This document shows, piece after piece, positions 1 to 8,374 of a stretch of DNA of 64,000 nucleotides. The notes under the pieces are model-generated. The model had not been told where the DNA came from and ran no database searches. It worked only from the letters and a program-made list of their open reading frames with translations. This stretch comes from Mucilaginibacter celer. Its GTDB lineage: Bacteria > Bacteroidota > Bacteroidia > Sphingobacteriales > Sphingobacteriaceae. The first letter of the stretch is position 1, and each line of letters starts with the position of its first letter. The stretch covers positions 3,720,001 through 3,784,000 of the forward strand of contig NZ_CP032869.1 of NCBI RefSeq assembly GCF_003576455.2, written 5' to 3'. The position numbers were made by a program, and so were the translations under genes.

Positions 1-1208
1 ACCGTTTTGCCTTCAGTTAGCTCACTTATTGTACCTGCGGCATAATGCCTTGTGGTAATAAGCGTTAAGCCGTCATTATATTTAACCTTAAAATCCTGTT
101 TAAGGCTAACCAGCAATTTCCCAAACCGTTCCTCGTTCCAATCAAAACAAACTGAAAAACTTAGCGCCGAAGTTTGCATTACGTTAACCTTAATATGGTT
201 TTGCGCAAACAGGCGGAATACATCACTCAAATGATCTTCGGTTACAAATGAATAATCTTTGGCCGATACAGATAGCAATACCTGGTTTTGCTTTATGATA
301 ATAATGGGTTTGACAAAACTGTTCTGCCCATCCTCCTTAATAACCGTACCGGGTGCTGATGGATCCGTAAATGGCTTTACCAGCAAAGGTATTTTAGCGT
401 TTTGCAGCGGTTTAATGGTTTTAGGATGGATAACACTGGCGCCATAGTAAGTCATCTCGATGGCTTCGGTGTAGGATAGCTCATCAAACTTAACGGTATC
501 GGCAAAATGTTTGGGATCGGCATTGAGGATGCCGGGAACATCTTTCCAGGTGGTTACAGATTCGGCACCGAGGCAGGCCGTAAATATGGATGCGGTATAA
601 TCCGAGCCTTCACGGCCTAAAGTAGTTGTAAAGTTTTCGGATGTGCCGCCTAAAAAGCCTTGGGTTACCACGATGCTTTTTTCTAACAGCGCGGGGATCT
701 CTTTGCTTATACTTGCTTTGGTTTTATCCCAATCTACAATACCCTCACGGTAAGTGTTATCGGTGTGTATGTAACCTCGCACATCAAGCCATTTGCTTTT
801 AACGCCTTCTTTATTGAGGTAGGCGGCAACTATGCGGGTAGAAACCAGTTCGCCGATGGATACGATCTGATCGTATACAAAATCGTAGCTATCATGTGGT
901 TCATCTTCAATGGCCCAGTCTACTTCTACAAAGGTATTGGCTACTTCGTCAAAAACAGGGTGGCCGGTTTCAAACAACTCGCTCAGGATATTGTAGTGAT
1001 AGGCTTTGATCTCATCAAATATCATATACATTTCCTCATCCTGCTCCATATAGGCTTTGGTAAGCTTTTCGAGCGCATTGGTGGTTTTACCCATGGCCGA
1101 TACCACAATGAGCAACTGTTTATCAGTATATTGTTTAACAACGTTTGCAAGGTTGGCTACCCCCGCTGCATCTTTTACCGATGCCCCTCCGAATTTAAAA
1201 ACAAGCAT
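1..1208 (-). CDS. lysC: Aspartate kinase (3' end cut by window edge)
   Basis: Catalyses phosphorylation of L-aspartate, the first step toward lysine, threonine and methionine, in the cytoplasm. Translating the minus strand from the ATG at 1206-1208 gives an uninterrupted frame of 402 codons to the window edge. It begins MLVFKFGGASVKDA, the N-terminal aspartokinase nucleotide-binding motif, and later has GREGSDYTASI and DVPGILNADP, typical of the amino-acid kinase fold. The C-terminal part (SVSAKDYSFVTEDHLSDVF) looks like the start of the regulatory ACT domains. Monofunctional aspartokinases of this group are usually somewhat over 410 residues, so little is missing. No homoserine dehydrogenase part is visible. 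The start directly abuts the stop of the upstream lipoprotein gene at 1209, which suggests co-transcription. Confidence 0.9.
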   Translation of the reverse strand, partial: MLVFKFGGASVKDAAGVANLANVVKQYTDKQLLIVVSAMGKTTNALEKLTKAYMEQDEEMYMIFDEIKAYHYNILSELFETGHPVFDEVANTFVEVDWAIEDEPHDSYDFVYDQIVSIGELVSTRIVAAYLNKEGVKSKWLDVRGYIHTDNTYREGIVDWDKTKASISKEIPALLEKSIVVTQGFLGGTSENFTTTLGREGSDYTASIFTACLGAESVTTWKDVPGILNADPKHFADTVKFDELSYTEAIEMTYYGASVIHPKTIKPLQNAKIPLLVKPFTDPSAPGTVIKEDGQNSFVKPIIIIKQNQVLLSVSAKDYSFVTEDHLSDVFRLFAQNHIKVNVMQTSALSFSVCFDWNEERFGKLLVSLKQDFKVKYNDGLTLITTRHYAAGTISELTEGKT

Positions 1209-2012
1209 TTATTTGATGAATTGACTTACAACCGTATTGGGCCGTAACAATGATTTGATTTGCGCGTATGGAATAAACAGCTCGGTAATACCGGCTGCGT
1301 AAGGTTTTATTTCGTATTGGTTATACAGAAATTTGATACCTAAAGGTGTAACCGAAAAATTGGTATTCAACGCGAATTTATCATCCTTAAAAAAATAATT
1401 ATCCTTGAGGGATGCTCTATCGCTTAGTTTCTCGTCCCTCCTGAAAATCTTTTCGGCAATGGCTTTTAACTTATCCTGGTAACCGGGAGTGAAGATATCA
1501 TTTAGGGTTAAATTTTTGCCCGCCTTAGTGTCCCAATTAATAAAAGCTGTAAATGAACCGCCATGCGCTCCGCCAGTATAAGTGTAACCTTTAACTTGAA
1601 GTGTGGTTAGGCCCGAATCCTGCCTGACTACCTGTACACTGTCATCCAGCGTAAAAAACATACCCGTGCGTGGGTCGGTTTTTTTAAAATCGGTGTATGA
1701 TTTCAGGAAATTTTTGGTTAGTGCCTGCAGGCTGCTATCAGCTTTACCATCATAAGCAAACAGGTTGGTGAGCTTGCGGGTTATAGTATCGTTCAGCGTT
1801 TTTGCACTATCAAAAACAGGATATACAATCTTTACTACTGTACAATCGCTGTCGGGTTTAGTACCGCAATCTTCAGCCCGCTCTTTTATCGTTTTATAGG
1901 TGTAACGAAGCGTATCCTTAAATGGGGTAGTATCGGGTTTATTTTTAGGTACGCCCCACTGGCACGAGGCCAATGCCGCAGTGATACAAATTAACAAACA
2001 TAGGTTTCTCAT
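1209..2012 (-). CDS. DUF3298/DUF4163-type lipoprotein
   Basis: A 267-residue predicted outer- or inner-membrane lipoprotein. The N-terminus is a short hydrophobic signal ending in the lipobox LASC, so Cys17 would be acylated. The rest has the alpha/beta pattern of DUF3298 family proteins (related to the extracellular part of RsiV). The segment YTYTGGAHGGSFTAFINWD and the following NLTLNDIFTPGYQDKL are hallmarks of the DUF4163/DUF3298 pair. Members of this group bind ligands or lysozyme in Firmicutes; the role in Bacteroidota is not established. It is followed without gap by aspartate kinase and preceded by a GNAT gene 12 bp upstream on the same strand, so the three may form an operon. Confidence 0.8.
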   Translation of the reverse strand: MRNLCLLICITAALASCQWGVPKNKPDTTPFKDTLRYTYKTIKERAEDCGTKPDSDCTVVKIVYPVFDSAKTLNDTITRKLTNLFAYDGKADSSLQALTKNFLKSYTDFKKTDPRTGMFFTLDDSVQVVRQDSGLTTLQVKGYTYTGGAHGGSFTAFINWDTKAGKNLTLNDIFTPGYQDKLKAIAEKIFRRDEKLSDRASLKDNYFFKDDKFALNTNFSVTPLGIKFLYNQYEIKPYAAGITELFIPYAQIKSLLRPNTVVSQFIK

Positions 2013-2024
2013 AGGTGGAGTAGA

Positions 2025-2546
2025 TTAAAAGTTGAGCAACTGTTCGCGCGAAAGCGACGCGTTAAGCCAACCCGCTTCAATATTGGCGCCGTACTTGTTA
2101 TAAAAATTGATGGCGGGCTGGTTCCAGTCAAGCACCTGCCAAACCATGCCGCTGAAGCCGCGTTCTTTAACCTCCTGAAATAAGCGATCGAACAATAGCT
2201 TGCCTATCTTTTTGCCGCGCATTGCTTCGGTTACAATTAAATCTTCCAGGTACATACGGCTGCCTTTCCAGGTTGAATAGCGAATATAGTACAGCGCAAA
2301 GCCAACCACTACGCCATCTACCTCGGCAACAAAAGCTTTCCATACGGGGTTAGCGCCAAACCCGGCATCTTCAAAATGCTCCAGGCTTACGGTAACTTCT
2401 TCGGGCGCTTTTTCATATAAAGCAAGCTCGTGTACAAGCTCCATCAGGCGCGGGCAATCTTCTTTTATTGCGTAACGTATAACAGCCCCCCCCGCCCCCT
2501 GAAGGGGGTGCTGATTGGCGAGTGTATTACTTTCTGTATTTGTCAT
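2025..2546 (-). CDS. GNAT-family N-acetyltransferase (SSAT-like)
   Basis: A 173-residue cytoplasmic acetyl-CoA dependent acyltransferase. The GNAT core runs from about residue 24 to 165: IRYAIKEDCPRLMELV (strand 1/helix 1), then YLEDLIVTEAMRGKKIGK, which contains the acetyl-CoA-binding R-G-x-x-I-G-K turn, then WNQPAINFYNKYGA near the end. The long insert with HFEDAGF and the NFYNKYGA motif resemble spermidine/thialysine acetyltransferases, but the substrate is unknown. The first ~22 residues (through LQGAGGA) are encoded by a G/C-rich palindromic repeat and are unlikely to belong to the domain. An ATG closer to the domain is not present, so this start is kept with reservation. Confidence 0.82.
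   Translation of the reverse strand: MTNTESNTLANQHPLQGAGGAVIRYAIKEDCPRLMELVHELALYEKAPEEVTVSLEHFEDAGFGANPVWKAFVAEVDGVVVGFALYYIRYSTWKGSRMYLEDLIVTEAMRGKKIGKLLFDRLFQEVKERGFSGMVWQVLDWNQPAINFYNKYGANIEAGWLNASLSREQLLNF
2495..2508. repeat. G/C palindrome inside the 5' end of the GNAT gene
   Basis: CCCCCT-GA-AGGGGG forms a 6-bp-arm hairpin preceded by a C8 run (about 2485-2493). It lies inside the reading frame of the acetyltransferase and encodes part of a non-conserved N-terminal extension. Similar C5/G5 hairpins are familiar intergenic repeats in Sphingobacteriales genomes (general knowledge, not checked here). Confidence 0.55.
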
Positions 2547-2559
2547 ATTTTCTTTTGTC

Positions 2560-2646
2560 TGAATCAGAATTTACAGAATTTTAGGATTAACAGAATATCA
2601 AAGCGAAACATTCTGAAAATTCTCAAATTCTGTAAATTCTGATTCA
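2560..2646. repeat. Intergenic inverted repeat, 22-bp perfect arms
   Basis: The arms at 2560-2581 (starting TGAATCAGAATTTACAG) and 2625-2646 are exact reverse complements separated by 43 bp, giving a large stem-loop between the yggS and GNAT genes. It has no U-tract next to the stem, so it is more like a dispersed repeat element than a terminator. The loop itself contains further TTCTGAAAATTCT-type partial copies. Confidence 0.8.
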
Positions 2647-2654
2647 GGCGATGT

Positions 2655-3344
2655 TTAATTATTCTTCCAATGTTTAATCACCCGGCTACCAAAAATGGTA
2701 CTACCTAATCGTACCATATTACTCCCCTGCTCAATAGCCAGCTTATAATCTGACGACATGCCCATAGATAACGTATCAAAACTCGCCTCCTTGCGGAAAT
2801 AGCTTTGTTTTATTCCATCAAAAAAGGTTTTCAACTCGTAGTATTCCTCTTTTATTTGTTTTTCGTTATCGGTATTGGTGGCAATGCCCATCAGGCCGCG
2901 GATGCGTACATTTTTCAAAGCCGCATACTCATCGCTTCGCAACAGTTCAATCGCCTCGTCAAAACCTAAGCCGTATTTGGTTTCCTCGTCGGCTATGTAA
3001 ATTTGCAATAAACAGTCAATCACCCTGCCGGCTTTTTCGGCATGCTTGTTTATTTCCTGCAAAAGCTTCAGACTATCAACCGATTGGATCATGCTGATAA
3101 AGGGTGCAATGTATTTTACCTTGTTGCTTTGCAGGTGACCAATCAGATGCCATTCAATATCTTTGGGCAGTTGTTCATATTTTTCAACCAGTTCCTGAAC
3201 CAGGTTTTCGCCAAATAAACGCTGCCCGGCATCGTATGCTTCCTGCACATCCGCTACCGGTTTTGTTTTTGATACCGCCAATAATATTACCTTATCTCCC
3301 GCCGTTTCCTTTTTTAAGCTTTTGATGTTATCTGCAATGCTCAT
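2655..3344 (-). CDS. yggS: YggS-family PLP homeostasis protein
   Basis: A 229-residue single-domain fold-type III PLP protein (YggS/PROSC/YBL036C family), which binds pyridoxal 5'-phosphate and helps control free PLP and amino/keto acid balance in the cytoplasm. The PLP lysine is Lys26 in LLAVSKTKP. Other family landmarks are FGENLVQELVEK, WHLIGHLQSNKVKYI, and the phosphate-binding LSMGMSSDYKLAIEQG and VRLGSTIFG near the C-terminus. Length matches the family. It is divergent from the DUF4296 gene, with only 43 bp between the two start codons, so the promoters must overlap. Confidence 0.93.
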   Translation of the reverse strand: MSIADNIKSLKKETAGDKVILLAVSKTKPVADVQEAYDAGQRLFGENLVQELVEKYEQLPKDIEWHLIGHLQSNKVKYIAPFISMIQSVDSLKLLQEINKHAEKAGRVIDCLLQIYIADEETKYGLGFDEAIELLRSDEYAALKNVRIRGLMGIATNTDNEKQIKEEYYELKTFFDGIKQSYFRKEASFDTLSMGMSSDYKLAIEQGSNMVRLGSTIFGSRVIKHWKNN

Positions 3345-3387
3345 TTATCCGTAAATTTGCTTAATAATTTAGCCGCTAAAATACTGA

Positions 3388-3957
3388 ATGCATAAATATA
3401 TAACCTTGTTTTTTTCGGCAGCACTTTTTTTATGTGCCTGCAATGGCAAACCCGAACCTAAGGATGTGCTTAAACCCGAGGCCATGGCCCGGGTATTAAC
3501 CGAAATGCACATTATTGACGGTACCATGTACAACGTAATGCAGACACCCGATAGCCTGTACAAATACGGCGCGGGCAAATATGCCGCCATGTTTACACGC
3601 ATGCATACCAGCGCCGCGCAGTTTAACAAAAGCATGCAGTTTTACGGCAGCCAGCCCGATAAATTGCTGGCGATATACGACCAGGTTGATGTAACAATTA
3701 AAGCCAAAATGGACTCGCTTAACAAAGTACAGGTTAACGAGGCCAAAGCCGCCCGCAAGGCCGATTCGTTAAAAAACCTGAATATTAAAACTAAAACGGA
3801 TTCGGCCCGAAAAGTTATTTCAACCGTGAACAGGCCCGCCCTGAATGCCGATTCGTTAAGAAATGTAAATAATAAAGCTAAAGCCGAAATGATAAAAAGA
3901 CTTCGCACCCGTAAAGCAAACGGAAACGCGAAACCGGCTGCTAATCCTAACATATAA
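3388..3957 (+). CDS. DUF4296 domain lipoprotein
   Basis: A 189-residue predicted lipoprotein: a hydrophobic N-terminal signal ends in LCAC, placing the lipidated Cys at about residue 18. Residues 28-110 form the helical DUF4296 domain (ARVLTEMHIIDGTMYNV and the Y-x-x-M-F-x-R-M-H segment), found almost only in Bacteroidota. The C-terminal 75 residues are Lys/Asn/Ala-rich and low complexity with repeated ADSLKN/ADSLRN units, probably a periplasmic linker or coiled coil. Function unknown. It ends 4 bp before mutS2 on the same strand, so the two are probably one transcript. Confidence 0.85.
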   Translation: MHKYITLFFSAALFLCACNGKPEPKDVLKPEAMARVLTEMHIIDGTMYNVMQTPDSLYKYGAGKYAAMFTRMHTSAAQFNKSMQFYGSQPDKLLAIYDQVDVTIKAKMDSLNKVQVNEAKAARKADSLKNLNIKTKTDSARKVISTVNRPALNADSLRNVNNKAKAEMIKRLRTRKANGNAKPAANPNI

Positions 3958-3961
3958 CCAA

Positions 3962-6325
3962 ATGCTTTACCCACCAAACAGTGTAGATAAGCTGGGTTTT
4001 ACCGAGATAAAAGAACTGATAAAAGCGCATTGCCTTAGCGAGATGGGTCAGCAGATGGTTGACAAGATCGGGGTGATGAGCAATTACGACCAGATCCATA
4101 AATTCCTGAGCCAGGCCAACGAGTTTAAAAATATCCTGGTTAACGATGAGGCCCTGCCCATTCAGCATTTTTTCGATATAAAGTCCCTTGCCAATAAAGC
4201 CCGCATTGAGGGCGTTTTTTTAACCGAGGAAGAATTTTACCAGGTTCAGGCCTCGCTGAACACCGTATTTGCCGTTATCGCCTACTTTAACGAGCGTGAA
4301 GGCCTGTACCCCAACCTCGAAGCCCTTTTTGAGCACCTGCCCATAGAAAAAGCTATCCTGAAAAAGATAGACGCGGTGATAGATCAGAAAGGAAAGATCC
4401 GCGTTAACGCCTCGCGCGAGCTGATGGAAATTACCACCGGCATAACCAAGGCCGAGCAGGAAGCCCGCAAAAAGATTGATATGATCTTTAAAAATGCCAC
4501 ATCCAACGGCTGGGCTGCCGATGGTTCGCTTACCATACGCGATGGCCGGTTAGTAATACCGCTGCTTGCCGAAAACAAGCGCAAGCTAAAAGGCTTTGTA
4601 CACGATGAATCGGCCTCGGGCCAAACGGTTTACCTGGAGCCCGAAGAGGTTTTTGTGCTCAACAACCGCATTCGAGATCTGGAGTTTGAGCGCCGCCGAG
4701 AGATTGTAAAAATCCTCACCGCTTTAACCAACGAATTGAGGCCTTATGTACCATTGCTGCTATCCTATCACGGCCTGCTTACCAAGCTGGATTTTGTGCG
4801 GGCCAAGGCGCTGTTTGCCATTGATATTGAGGCCGAAATGCCGCAGGTAGTGAACGAAGCAAGGGTTAAATTGTATAATGCCCGCCACCCCTTGTTGTTC
4901 CTGAATTTTAAGGCCGAGAAGAAAACGGTTGTGCCGCTTAATATGCAGATAGATGAGGGCACCCGCGTTATTGTGGTATCGGGCCCTAATGCCGGCGGTA
5001 AATCGGTTTGCATGAAAACCGTGGGGTTACTACAGATGATGGTACAGGCCGGTTTGTTGATTCCTGCCGATGAGGCCAGTGTGGTTGGCGTGTTCAAGCA
5101 GTTTTTTGTTGATATAGGTGATGACCAATCGATAGAAAGTGATTTGAGTACCTACAGCGCCCACCTATCCAAAATGAAAACGTTTGTGGAGCAGGCAAAC
5201 GGCAAAACGCTGATACTGATAGATGAGTTTGGTACCGGTACCGATCCGCAATTTGGCGGCCCTATTGCCGAGGCTGTGCTGGAAGCCCTTAACCAAAAAA
5301 AGGTTAAAGGCATGGTTACCACGCACTACTCCAACCTAAAAATATTTGCCAGCAATACCGAGGGGATTGAAAATGCGTCGATGCTGTTTAACAATATCGA
5401 AATGCGACCACTTTACCAGTTGGAAATAGGCAAGCCCGGCAGCTCGTATGCGTTTGAGATTGCTCAAAAAATAGGCTTGCCTCAAAACGTGCTCAACCTC
5501 GCCAAAAATAAAATAAGCGAGGGACAGAAAAAGGTTGATACCTTGCTGGTTGACCTGGAACGTGAAAAACGATCCATCTTCGAAACTAAACAAAAGCTGG
5601 ATAAGCAACAACGCAAGGTAAATGAGCTTTTGGCCGAGAACGAGAAGCTGAAAAGCTACCTGGAAGAGAATCAGCGATCTTTAATTAAAGAAGCTAAAGA
5701 CCAGGCTAAAAACATTATCCTGAACGCCAACAAACTGGTTGAAAACACCATTTCCGAAATTAAAAGCAGCAATGCCGATAAGGAGAAAACCCGCCAGCTA
5801 CGCGAAAACCTGAACGTTGAGCTTAAAAGGAACACCGTTAAAGTTGAGGCCCCAAAACCAACCGCGCCCGCTGATGAGGAACTGAAACCGGGCGACTGGG
5901 TGAAACTTACCGACTCGGAAACTACCGGCCAGGTAATAGAGATTATTAAAGAGAACGTTGTAATTGCCATTGGCGATCTGCGCACGGTTGCTAAAAAGAA
6001 GCGGGTGGTAAAAGTATCCAAATCATCTGTTCCGAAAGAGATCAGGCGGAATTTCAGCTCGCAAACCAATGATCTGGCAAGTTTTAGCCCGGAGATTGAT
6101 GTGCGTGGGCAGCGTACCGAAGATGCGTTGCATAATATTGAAAAACTGTTTGACCGGGCGCTGATGATGGGCTTTAATAATCTAAAAATCATCCACGGCA
6201 AGGGCGATGGCATCCTGCGCAAAATGATCCGTCAGTACCTCAAAAAATACGACCAGGTTGACCGCATGGAAGATGAGCACGCCGACCGTGGCGGAGATGG
6301 AATAACTTATGTATATTTGAAGTAA
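3962..6325 (+). CDS. mutS2: MutS2 endonuclease / ribosome-collision ATPase
   Basis: A 787-residue MutS2. The MutS core and lever domains occupy about 1-330; the ABC-type ATPase has Walker A GPNAGGKS (Lys347) and Walker B LILIDEFGTGTDP near residue 420, followed by the TTHYSNLKIFA switch. A long charged coiled coil spans about 520-640, a KOW-like segment (LKPGDWVKLTDSETTGQVIEI) about 640-700, and the C-terminal Smr domain starts near 710 (EIDVRGQRTEDALHNIE) with the catalytic-loop motif IIHGKGDGILR. MutS2 proteins lack the mismatch-recognition domain and are linked to suppression of homologous recombination and to rescue of collided ribosomes. All key motifs are intact and the length is typical. 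Confidence 0.97.
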   Translation: MLYPPNSVDKLGFTEIKELIKAHCLSEMGQQMVDKIGVMSNYDQIHKFLSQANEFKNILVNDEALPIQHFFDIKSLANKARIEGVFLTEEEFYQVQASLNTVFAVIAYFNEREGLYPNLEALFEHLPIEKAILKKIDAVIDQKGKIRVNASRELMEITTGITKAEQEARKKIDMIFKNATSNGWAADGSLTIRDGRLVIPLLAENKRKLKGFVHDESASGQTVYLEPEEVFVLNNRIRDLEFERRREIVKILTALTNELRPYVPLLLSYHGLLTKLDFVRAKALFAIDIEAEMPQVVNEARVKLYNARHPLLFLNFKAEKKTVVPLNMQIDEGTRVIVVSGPNAGGKSVCMKTVGLLQMMVQAGLLIPADEASVVGVFKQFFVDIGDDQSIESDLSTYSAHLSKMKTFVEQANGKTLILIDEFGTGTDPQFGGPIAEAVLEALNQKKVKGMVTTHYSNLKIFASNTEGIENASMLFNNIEMRPLYQLEIGKPGSSYAFEIAQKIGLPQNVLNLAKNKISEGQKKVDTLLVDLEREKRSIFETKQKLDKQQRKVNELLAENEKLKSYLEENQRSLIKEAKDQAKNIILNANKLVENTISEIKSSNADKEKTRQLRENLNVELKRNTVKVEAPKPTAPADEELKPGDWVKLTDSETTGQVIEIIKENVVIAIGDLRTVAKKKRVVKVSKSSVPKEIRRNFSSQTNDLASFSPEIDVRGQRTEDALHNIEKLFDRALMMGFNNLKIIHGKGDGILRKMIRQYLKKYDQVDRMEDEHADRGGDGITYVYLK

Positions 6326-6355
6326 ACGGTAGGTTAAAATAAACCACCAAATTTT

Positions 6356-6443
6356 TGTCATCCTGAGCGATAGCGAAGGATCTTTTCCGCTAAGCATAGC
6401 CGCTTTACAGGGCGAAGAAGATGCTTCGTTCCTCAGCATGACA
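6356..6443. repeat. Intergenic repeat with TGTCATCCTGAG / CTCAGCATGACA ends
   Basis: An imperfect inverted repeat of about 88 bp downstream of mutS2. The outer arms TGTCATCCTGAGCGA and TCCTCAGCATGACA pair, and inside are GCGAAGGATCTT and AAGATGCTTCG arms. This is a type of dispersed palindromic element common between genes in Sphingobacteriaceae (general knowledge). It may form a hairpin in the mutS2 mRNA tail. Confidence 0.75.
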
Positions 6444-6499
6444 AGAGATTACAGACGAAGTATTATCACCCAATTTAAAACCTTAACTTATTTCAAAAT

Positions 6500-6862
6500 A
6501 TGTCATTAAAATCCATTGCCCCCATGTTATACACCCGGCACATCCGGGAAAGTGTTGATTTTTACGTAAATAACCTTGGTTTTACCTGCATAGGGTATGA
6601 TGAAGACTGGGGCTGGGCCACCGTGAGCCGTGATGACATCGAGATTATGCTGGCCCTGCCGGTTGATAGCGCCACTTTCACCATGCCTAAATTTACAGGA
6701 TCGTTTTATATCCGCACCGATAAGGTGGATACGCTATGGGCCGAATTAAAGGAAAAAGCGGTGATTTGCTACCCGATAGAGGATTTTAGCTACGGCATGC
6801 GCGAGTTTGGTGTGTTTGATTATAATGGATATTTGCTGCAGTTTGGGATGCCGATAGAATAA
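6500..6862 (+). CDS. VOC-family (glyoxalase/bleomycin resistance-like) protein
   Basis: A 120-residue single vicinal-oxygen-chelate domain of two beta-alpha-beta-beta-beta units. APMLYTRHIRESVDFYVNNL is the usual first unit, and YGMREFGVFDYNGYLLQFG the end of the second, with Glu and Gln at metal-site positions. Proteins of this size act as dimers in dioxygenase, lyase or drug-sequestering roles; the substrate cannot be inferred. It stands alone between two repeat elements and has its own intergenic upstream region. Confidence 0.88.
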   Translation: MSLKSIAPMLYTRHIRESVDFYVNNLGFTCIGYDEDWGWATVSRDDIEIMLALPVDSATFTMPKFTGSFYIRTDKVDTLWAELKEKAVICYPIEDFSYGMREFGVFDYNGYLLQFGMPIE

Positions 6863-6882
6863 AGACCTGGCGCACAGGTTAC

Positions 6883-7018
6883 TCACCCGGTCTACGCTTC
6901 GCTGGACCACCCTCTCTACGGCAAGCCGTAAAGAGGGTACGAAAAATAAAGAAGACTAAAAGTCCCTTCTTTACGCGCAGCGTAGAAAGGGGTGGCGAGC
7001 GAAGCGATGCCGGGGTGA
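6883..7018. repeat. Large composite inverted repeat
   Basis: A 136-bp element with outer arms TCACCCGG and CCGGGGTGA, then TCTACGCTTCGC paired with GCGAGCGAAGCGATG, then CCACCCTCTCTACGGC facing CGTAGAAAGGGGTGG. The left arm itself contains a small palindrome (CTACGGC-AAGCCGTAA). The whole would fold into a long branched hairpin between the VOC and esterase genes. No coding potential is apparent. Confidence 0.75.
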
Positions 7019-7141
7019 ATAAAGGGATGCGCTTAATTACATCGATCAATACTTTTATAACATTTTAATGGCGATAAGCTTCCGGTTTATCGCCATTGTT
7101 ATTTAATTTTTATTTTTAAGGCCGATAAACCTATTTTCCCA

Positions 7142-8227
7142 ATGCAAAAAATATACAGCCTTGTATTTTTCCTTGCCTTTACCGGCGTTTTAACCAATTG
7201 CAGCGCCCAGAGCGTTATACTAAAAAGCAAAGATCAACGCATCCGCTACACCGGTCGTATTAACCAAACCGACGAGGCAGCCGAATTTTACTGGACGGGA
7301 TCATCAGCAAAAATAACTTTTAGTGGCACAGGAGTATCGGCCCTGATGCAGGACGAACGCGGCGAAAACTATTTTACCATTATTGTTGATGATAAGGTGG
7401 TAAACACCATCCATTTGGATAATACCAAACAGGTATACTCCCTGGCCGAAAATCTGCCCGCAGGCAAACATACCCTCGAACTTTTTAAACGCACCGAATG
7501 GGACAAAGGCAAAACCTGGTTTTACCAGTTTAACCTGGCTAAAGACGCAGGCGCATTAGCCGCCCCGGAAGCGAAGAAACGTAAAATTGAATTTTTTGGC
7601 AATTCGATAACCTGCGGCTATGCCGATGAGGACACTACCGGGCAGGACCGCGGTACAGAACCTTACGAAAACGGCTACCTGAGTTACGCAGCCCTAACCG
7701 CCCGCCACTTTGATGCCCAATATGTATGCACATCCAAAAGCGGTATAGGCATAACCATCAGCTGGTTCCCGCTTATTATGCCCGAGATGTACAACCGCCT
7801 CGATCCTACCGACCCTACCAGCACCTGGGATTTTAAGAAATATACGCCGGATGTGGTGGTGATCAACCTGTTTCAAAACGATTCGTGGTTAACCAAAATG
7901 CCCGATAACCCGCAGTTTAAAGAGCGTTTTGGCACCAAAGCGCCCGAGCCGGAACAACTGGTTAAAGCCTACCGGGATTTTGTTAAAAGCGTTCGGAAGG
8001 TTTATCCAAAGGCGCAAATTTTATGTATACTGGGCAGTATGGATGCTACCAGAGAGGGCTCGCCATGGCCGGGATATATTGAAAAAGCTGTTGGTGCATT
8101 AAATGATAAAGGGATTTACACGCACTTCATCCCATATAAAAATACGCCGGGGCACCCGAGCATTAAAGAGCAGCAGGCTATGGCCGATGATCTGATCGCT
8201 TTTATGGAGAAGACGGTTAAGTGGTAG
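7142..8227 (+). CDS. Secreted SGNH esterase, CE2 acetylesterase-like
   Basis: A 361-residue exported esterase expected to remove acetyl groups from plant polysaccharides. The signal peptide ends TGVLTNC, so it may be a lipoprotein. Residues ~25-135 form the N-terminal jelly-roll of CE2 enzymes (IRYTGRINQTDEAAEFYW). The SGNH hydrolase domain follows: Ser155 in EFFGNSITCGYADED (block I), VVVINLFQND with the oxyanion Asn (block III), and His338 in NTPGHPS (block V). The Asp normally three residues before the His is absent, which fits the Ser-His dyad reported for CE2 enzymes. It is monocistronic, flanked by repeat elements. Confidence 0.85.
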   Translation: MQKIYSLVFFLAFTGVLTNCSAQSVILKSKDQRIRYTGRINQTDEAAEFYWTGSSAKITFSGTGVSALMQDERGENYFTIIVDDKVVNTIHLDNTKQVYSLAENLPAGKHTLELFKRTEWDKGKTWFYQFNLAKDAGALAAPEAKKRKIEFFGNSITCGYADEDTTGQDRGTEPYENGYLSYAALTARHFDAQYVCTSKSGIGITISWFPLIMPEMYNRLDPTDPTSTWDFKKYTPDVVVINLFQNDSWLTKMPDNPQFKERFGTKAPEPEQLVKAYRDFVKSVRKVYPKAQILCILGSMDATREGSPWPGYIEKAVGALNDKGIYTHFIPYKNTPGHPSIKEQQAMADDLIAFMEKTVKW

Positions 8228-8236
8228 AAACTTATA

Positions 8237-8341
8237 CTTGCGCTCGTTTGCAACGAGCGCTTAATGTGGTTTAGCGATTGCATCGCCAGTCGCGTTACAA
8301 ACGCGAGCCCAGGTTAAGCACTCGTTGCAAACGAGCGCAAG
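8237..8341. repeat. Intergenic inverted repeat, CTTGCGCTCGTTTGCAACGAG type
   Basis: The left end CTTGCGCTCGTTTGCAACGAG is mirrored by CTCGTTGCAAACGAGCGCAAG at the right end, with a third partially matching unit (CGCGTTACAAACGCGAG) in the middle. The roughly 105-bp element lies between the esterase and the convergent disordered-protein gene and could act as a bidirectional transcription end, although it lacks U-tracts. Confidence 0.75.
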
Positions 8342-8374
8342 GAAAATCGTACTGCCCTATGTTTTTTCAGACCT

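Noticed and set aside
765..1247. 160-codon plus-strand ORF
   Set aside because: It lies antisense to aspartate kinase, whose frame is supported by clear family motifs.
5671..6222. 183-codon minus-strand ORF
   Set aside because: It is antisense to the Smr and coiled-coil region of mutS2 and has no protein-like features.
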